Part shown: piece by piece, positions 58,482 to 64,000 of the stretch
How the letters are laid out: each line of letters opens with the position of its first letter
Numbering within the stretch: the stretch's first letter is position 1
Assembly (NCBI GenBank): GCA_904066235.2
Contig: CAJFCV020000002.1
Location: 7,502,001 to 7,566,000 of the forward strand
Direction: 5' to 3'
Length of the DNA stretch: 64,000 bases
Origin: Bursaphelenchus xylophilus
Lineage: Eukaryota > Nematoda > Chromadorea > Rhabditida > Aphelenchoididae
Translations under genes and position numbers: made by a program
Notes under the pieces: generated by a model
What the model was told of the DNA's origin: nothing
The model's input: the letters and a program-made list of their open reading frames with translations, nothing else
Database searches by the model: none

Positions 58482-59248
58482 GCAGGGTATTGTGTTGTTT
58501 TATGCTCAACGATGACACCATTGCAAGTGCAGTTGTTTGGAGAACAATTACTAATATAAATTGCCATGTGTGACAATTTTTGAATTTTTGAAAATAAAAT
58601 GGACAAATATTTGTTTTGCTGATGCCATCCCGTCTTTATGCACATATCTCGGGCTCTTCCTTCCTCAAAATAAAGGACGTCTGAACACGGCCGAATCTCT
58701 TTTATCCCGTGTCCGGAGAGATCGCTCGGATCGGAGAGAGGCCAGAGATATTACAGATCTCAAGAGTTTTTTTTCTCGTCTGGCCGTGTGAATAACGGAT
58801 ATCGAGGTCTTTAACCTTGTCCCCGGAGGTCTTGTTTATGATTATTTAGATGCTTTTTGGGGGAATGATGTTCTTGTCTTCTGTAGATGGATGTTTGTGA
58901 CCTTTCGTTTTGGTTTTGAAACTATGTCAAGTTCGCTTTGCTAGGCAGTCGATTTTTAAGAACTATCACAGGAAAAAGAATATCTTTGTTACGATTACTG
59001 TATTATCAATTAAAAATTTAAAATTTCCGAAAAACTGATTGTTTTCCCAAAACTTTGAGTAAATAAAAGATTGCCGAAATTCTGCACCTAGAATGCCCCA
59101 AGCTTTGATTGCATCACACATTTGGACACTTGTTCGGACATGTGATCACTAACTTAAGGTCGTTTCCGTGACTCCTTTTAATTCCGTTTGACGTACTTTT
59201 TTCTTCAGGTTTATAACCACCTAATTGACGTTAATACCGACGTCGAAA
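58482..59248. other. Intergenic, carboxypeptidase to LRR gene
   Basis: A 767-bp gap between plus-strand genes. Open frames near 58,561-58,791 show no family features. It probably holds the carboxypeptidase 3' UTR and the LRR gene promoter. Confidence 0.35.
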
Positions 59249-61280
59249 ATGGTCAGGACGTTATTTGATATCTGTCTGACCACAATCTGTCGTCAAAAAT
59301 TGGTGAAAGAGATATCGCATCTTCCGATTGAGGGAAAAGAAAAGTTGTTGGAGTACTTTACATCTCATGACATGGTGAGGGAAATTCAAGAGGGGTTCCG
59401 GGTAAATCCAAAAAATTTTTTGACAAAGTTTTTGTCTAGTGTGGGCCTTGTATAAAAAAACCCAATACTTACAGTGCAGAATATGAAATAAATTGCTATG
59501 GGCGAAAAGCCGAGTAATACATATAAGTATGCATAGCCAAATTTTTTTTGAATCTACCCGGAACCCCTCTGATTCGTTAACCACATATTATTTAGCTGTC
59601 CCACCCGAATTGCGTTGAAGTTTTGTCATCCGGATTCTCCTCCAACATCGAATCTCTTAACTTTTATTTGAGTGAAGATGTCACTGATAACTTGTTGAGA
59701 ACTATTGTAAGGTCGTGTACATCCCTTAAAGAAGTCTCCATCATTGACTGCCCGAATGTTACGGACCAGGGAATCCTCGATATTACTTTAAATCAGCCAG
59801 AATTGTATTCGGTGGAGCTCAGATATCTGAGGAATCTGACTTCGAATGGACTCAGGAATATCAAATCGAGCTATTTGGAGAGTGTGGATCTCAGTGGATG
59901 CTCACGGGTGAGGCTGAGAGCTTTTTGATGGCCACTTTTACAGCTTTGTGAATGTAAAATTGCGCAATTTCAGATAACTTCCGAAGGGATTTTTGATCTA
60001 GTCTATAATAATCGGAGTATCAAGAAATTAAACTTGAGTAATTGCCGAGATCTGGACGATCAGGCCTTGTATGACATTGCTTCTTGTATCGGGGAAAACC
60101 TGGAGATAATCGAGTTGGATTGCCTTCCCAATGTCCTCGACCCAGCGACCACAATCTATGATCTGTCCCACAAATGTCCAAACATATCACAATTGAGCCT
60201 TTGCCGGTTCTTCGGGGTCAGTTTGATTACTTTTATTTTTTGATATTGCTTCAAAACAAAACGATAACTTTCAGTCGGAGGGAGAGAGCGAAATGATCTC
60301 TCAGTACGAAATTGAAGGCGCCGTCTTGCGGGAAATCGATTTATACGGTAAGATCGCTAATAAAACGCTAACATTGTGCTTAGGGAATTACTTCGTTCAC
60401 CTACCAAAACTGCCTCAAAATATTCGAACGATACGATTGTCGGTTACTGGCTGTGAAGATGTCGAGGAACTGGTGAGGAGATTGGAAACACAGAAGGAAT
60501 TGTGTGATCTCCATCTCCAATTGGAATGTCTGGATGAGGATACGGTTAGTTTTAAATTGCAATGTAAAATAGCGTAATGTTTTGTGATATTGGTGTCATG
60601 AAAACTTTTTTTTCAGTGGTTAGTCGAAGCTGCAAATCGTTTCCTGGTCCACTTTTTATCGCATCTTGGTCCGAAGATTACTCGCCTCCATATCAGCGCT
60701 TGTCGTATCGTCGATCCGGTCATGGCTCTCATCACCGACTCCCTGCCTCATCTCACCGATCTGGCCTTGTCTTGTCTGCATCTGAACACTTATTATCTGA
60801 GGCGCTTTTTCTCCGGAGGCATTAATTCCAAAGGATCCAAACTCAAATCACTTAAACTCAAGGGCCTGAGGATTACGTATCGGGCATTATTTGCCATCGG
60901 AAAGGGAGCACGCTCGCTTACTGTAAGTTACAATCATTGACGATACAGATTTCTAGGACCTCGAGGCTTCGCATATGCCCACAGTAGATGATCGATTCCT
61001 TGTTTTAATCGCTGACACTTGCAAACATCTTCGATCCGTTAATTTCAATGGCTGCCGCTTTGTAACGGACAAGGGACTCTCAGCATTGGCTTGCAATGGA
61101 AATCTGAGTGAAGTCCGGATCCGAGGGACTGGCTGTACGGACAAGTTTCTCTACCGACTCGCCGAGCACTGCCCTCAAATGGAATGGATCGCCCATGCTG
61201 ACTTCAGTGGAAGGCCCAGATTCAGCCAGAAGGCCCTACAATTTCTGAGGGACACTTGCATTCAACGTGTTATTTGTTGA
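59249..61280 (+). CDS. Leucine-rich-repeat (RNI/AMN1-type) protein
   Basis: Seven exons join in phase: 59249-59374, 59596-59907, 59974-60216, 60275-60347, 60384-60544, 60617-60922 and 60957-61280 (514 aa). The N-terminal 40 residues are helical (LFDICLTTICRQKLVKEI) but are not a clear F-box. About a dozen cysteine-containing RNI-type repeats follow, for example LKEVSIIDCPNVTDQGILDI, YLESVDLSGCSRITSEGIF, IKKLNLSNCRDLDDQALYDI and LRSVNFNGCRFVTDKGLSAL. This is the repeat type of FBXL and AMN1 substrate receptors, so a ubiquitin-ligase role is possible but not shown. The first intron carries a MITE-like inverted repeat. Confidence 0.82.
59389..59570. mobile_element. MITE-like element with terminal inverted repeats
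   Basis: AGAGGGGTTCCGGGTA begins at 59,389, and its exact reverse complement ends at 59,570. Similarity continues inward for about ten more bases with two mismatches, then A/T runs. The 182-bp unit lies inside intron 1 of the LRR gene. Target duplication is not clear. Size, terminal repeats and lack of coding potential fit a miniature inverted-repeat transposable element. Confidence 0.6.
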
Positions 61281-61991
61281 GCAATTTGTAAATACATCTG
61301 AGGTTTTATTGAGGTTTGTTGCAAACACTTTGGTGGTGAATAAATTATTAAAAAGAGATCTCCGTAATGGTTATAAATTTATTGATATCAAATTTAAATC
61401 TCCTTTACGAAGTCTTTTTTATCTAAAACTTATTGACAAGTTGGGGGAACCGGCTTCTTCAAACTCTGACCTCCCAACTTTGGTCTTTTGACGGGGTTAT
61501 TTTGATTCGATGATTAGTTTAAATTTACCGCATCCCTATTAAAACCCCCATTTGTACTTTTTATTTGATTAAAAAAGATGTTAGATGTCAACGTAGCGAG
61601 AGCAAAATAATATTCAAAAATATGCATGTAATTGTAAGTATACAAGACTAATCAATATTTTTTACAAAACGCAGCATCAATTAATTTTCTCAGAAAAAAA
61701 CTTTTTTACTCTAAAATGACCGATGACATGAGAAGATTCTCTTCTCCAGTTCAGGCTAATTTAACGTACTTTCAAAGACTTTTAATACGTGATTTAAAGT
61801 GCATGCCCCAGGTTATTTTCAGTTTATTGATCATTGTGGTTTATACCATTTTTTAATCAAACCCACTCTATGACCTTGCCTCAACTTTCTACGTGTTTAT
61901 ATTACAGTTGTAATATAAAAAAGAAGTTGAAACACCGAGTTCTCTGATATTATCTTGGTTATCGAAAAATTCCCGAACTTTGGAAGATCAT
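61281..61991. other. Intergenic, after the LRR gene
   Basis: About 700 bp, very AT-rich, with no supported gene. It probably contains the LRR gene 3' UTR. Confidence 0.35.
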
Positions 61992-62416
61992 CTAAAAAGA
62001 AATGCAATATAACCACATAAACATGACAATCTTCAATCGATCAACGCCCGGAAGACAGCGAATCCCGGGTTCTGATCCATCGATCACAACAAGGAAAGGG
62101 CCGTCCTCCTGTTGCGCAAGAATGGGTGGGTTTAAAAAAATATTTTCGCTGATTTCCCCTTCCAGCAACAGACCTCCACAGTTGGGGGTGAACGTCCTGC
62201 CGTGTTTGTCGACAGCCTCTCGAATCGTATCTTTTATCACGCAACACTGAGTGTAATAATCTTCTACTACAATATTCTTTGATTACCCTCCCAATTTTTT
62301 TTACATTTTTGACCTTCGATCTCTCATCTACTGTTATTGCCCGTTTGGAATCGCTTTTCAACTTCTTCTTCTCAACTCTCCTTTGTTACTTTCCCTTGCT
62401 TTACACCGCCAGCCAT
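61992..62416 (-). CDS. Candidate small gene on minus strand, uncertain
   Basis: A possible three-exon gene. ATG at 62,416 begins MAGGVKQGKVTKE, then a phase-1 donor GTTGAG, a second exon DERSKVKNVKKIGR ending at a GTAATC donor, and a last exon (from about 62,250) with CCVIKDTIREAVDKHGRTF, NCGGLLLEGEISENIFLNP and FLVVIDGSEPGIRCLPGV, ending in a hydrophobic run and stop. The junctions are in phase, and the last exon reads like real protein. No family is recognised, one donor is weak, and the plus strand is also open there. It overlaps the antisense candidate at 62,415-62,632. Confidence 0.3.
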
Positions 62417-62632
62417 GAAGACGGTGTTTTTTCTACATCTGGTAGTCTTTTGGACCGTTTTCTTGGGTAAGTTGACGTGCAAAATCATTCTATTTATTAT
62501 TACAATGGTTGGGTGAGAAAGATTCAAAATGTGTGGAAAACCAGTAGTTTGCTCGCCGCTCGTTGATGTGTCTGTTTAACAGTCATAGTATTTCATAAGA
62601 GTAAATCCGAACAAAGTTTGAGAGAAATGTGA
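62415..62632 (+). CDS. Candidate micropeptide gene, uncertain
   Basis: ATG at 62,415 follows a long pyrimidine-rich stretch. Exon 1 (62,415-62,466) encodes MKTVFFLHLVVFWTVFL, a hydrophobic signal or membrane segment, ending at a good GTAAGT donor. An acceptor TTTAACAG leads to exon 2 (62,583-62,632) in phase, giving IVFHKSKSEQSLREM and a stop (34 aa in all). It might instead be the first exon of a longer gene with an exon I did not find. It lies just before the next gene and antisense to another candidate. Confidence 0.25.
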
Positions 62633-62651
62633 TTTTAAATAAGGAAGGACA

Positions 62652-64000
62652 ATGAATCCAAGTGCCCAACTTTCAGAATCCTCCTCCAAACCGGCCAGAT
62701 CGCCGCTGGATTTGGGGATATTCAGATCCAACCCTTGTGATTCCAATGCTATCCATCAGATTTGTGAGAACATACCGACCTACAACTTTGGACAATTTGA
62801 AGTTTTCACTCGTTCGAGATCGGTAAGTGCAATAATATGACAATATAAAAATCGGTATGTCGGCAAAGTAATGTGGACTCGTCGCAAAAAGAGTATCGCC
62901 TCGTCGCAGTCGCTCATCAAATCCCCAACCGCCGCAGGGCAATGATGGGCGGTTCCAATATATAGAATTAATAACAAATCATTCATTTTAGAGTGACAGA
63001 CTGAGAGATCGATTGAAGACGGTGGTAAAAGAATGTAATCAGCCGAATACTTTCAAATTAAAGTCATCAGAGTACATCCGGAAGATCCTTGATCGCTATG
63101 AAGTCATCAAAGATAGGGCTGAGAAAGAGCATAGCACAAAAGCGCATGCCTTGCATCTTTATATGAGAACGGCCGCGTTCCTAAAGATCAATCTGGGCAT
63201 TGATTATTTGTATCGGATATCGGTAGGTAACTGTTAATGATCAATGATGACTATAATATTGAAATTAATGTTCTAGATCGAAGAGATTGAAGATTTGGTC
63301 TCAAAAAGGCAGAGAGTAGTGCTTCGAGCCGTGGCTGAGCCCGGTTGCACTCGCCCAGACATCTTACAAAAGATGGGGTTGAATCAATTTGAGATTGCGA
63401 GTGTTCTAAAACATGATCAATACATGACCGAGGCCTTGAAAAAAGTGACTGGACTCGAATCTGTAGTGTAAGTGGACAAAAATTCATTCTACTTTGCCTG
63501 AAGGCATTTCATTGTAATCCATTTACCTATTGATTTCAGTATTTTATCTTTCAGCTACCGGCAATTTGCCCCTTTTTTTGAAGAGTTTGGCCAACATCTC
63601 AGCTTTGCTCATGGCCATAAATTTGATGACAAATTCACTCAAATCCTCGCCGAACACACTCCCGCCGATCAGATGATGATGGATTTGCGTGAGAACTACG
63701 CTCATTGGCATGTGGAATGCACAGTGCGCGAGAAAGCGGAGGAGGTTTTCCAGGAATTGAAGAATGGAACGGTCGGATTATCCAGTTGCAATGATGTTTT
63801 GCCCGATGTTTTGGACAGACTGAATGCTCTGGAAATGTTTGACACTTCTAATAAGAGACAAAAAGTCATCAAAAGATTGGAGGAGACATTTAATTTTGTC
63901 AAAAAGGCCATTCGAGTAAGGACCATAAAAAGTAATACTGATGTTGATTTAGGAAAAGTTCTTCAGAATCCCGTTGGTCAAGCAAATGGAATTGAAATTA
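62652..64000 (+). CDS. 5' part of an unrecognised helical protein, runs off window
   Basis: Five exons join in phase: 62652-62822, 62992-63222, 63277-63467, 63555-63915 and 63953 to the window end (334 complete codons seen). The start is MNPSAQLSESSSKPARSPLD. The rest is mostly helical and charged, with few low-complexity stretches: SEYIRKILDRYEVIKDRAEK, VVLRAVAEPGCTRPDILQKM, RENYAHWHVECTVREKAEEV and LNALEMFDTSNKRQKVIKRL. There is no signal peptide or membrane segment. I do not recognise the family and will not guess a function. The gene is incomplete at its 3' end. Confidence 0.7.

Noticed and set aside
58561..58791. 76-codon plus-strand frame between the carboxypeptidase and LRR genes
   Set aside because: No domain or splice evidence. 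The Arg/Asp-rich tail looks like chance.

Overview
This window is nuclear DNA from a nematode, at roughly 40% G+C. The evidence is: many short introns (mostly 35-100 nt) with T-rich acceptors ending TTTTAG or TTTCAG; acceptor-like sites just upstream of start codons that suit spliced-leader trans-splicing; tightly packed same-strand genes that look like operons; and nematode-type content such as a DB-module secreted protein and a calexcitin-like protein. I cannot fix the genus. The intron style and overall layout do not look like Caenorhabditis.

Layout. 1-16.4 kb: one large plus-strand gene for a MAP-kinase-interacting (Mnk) kinase, with an 8.4 kb first intron. 16.4-18.8 kb: non-coding, with a cluster of small palindromes. 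18.8-21.8 kb (minus): a PLEKHM2/SKIP-like RUN-PH lysosome-kinesin adaptor, divergent from mrg-1 (plus, 22.3-23.8 kb; MRG15-type chromatin factor). 23.97-28.15 kb (minus): CSTF3 followed closely by NF-YB, probably one operon. 28.5-29.15 kb (plus): rpl-26, with a structured intron. From 29.46 to 54.66 kb every supported gene is on the minus strand. Listed from high to low coordinate these are a Skp1-like protein, HSD17B12/let-767, HEATR1/UTP10, DHX35, HSPBP1, a DB-module protein, CHMP7, an NMDA receptor GluN1 subunit (nmr-1), a calexcitin-like EF-hand protein, a small membrane protein, RFC5 and MED30. HEATR1-DHX35-HSPBP1 and RFC5-MED30 are spaced like operons. 56-64 kb: a small membrane protein (minus), a lysosomal serine carboxypeptidase (plus), a leucine-rich-repeat protein (plus), a short region with weak overlapping small ORFs, and the 5' part of an unrecognised plus-strand gene that runs off the window.

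How the genes fit together. The presumed operons hold housekeeping functions: ribosome biogenesis (HEATR1), RNA helicase and Hsp70 exchange (DHX35, HSPBP1), clamp loading and Mediator (RFC5, MED30), and 3'-end cleavage with CCAAT transcription (CSTF3, NF-YB). Neuronal genes (nmr-1, calexcitin) sit between them with larger flanks.

Main finding. The GluN1 reading frame splices in phase, across a 74-nt intron, into a final exon encoding a complete LITAF-like zinc/membrane domain (35,782-36,066). If that intron is retained, the receptor ends with an ordinary short tail instead. I know of no described NMDA receptor with such a C-terminus. Exon structures were read by hand. For every complete multi-exon gene listed with confidence above 0.5, the summed exon lengths are divisible by three and junction phases agree.
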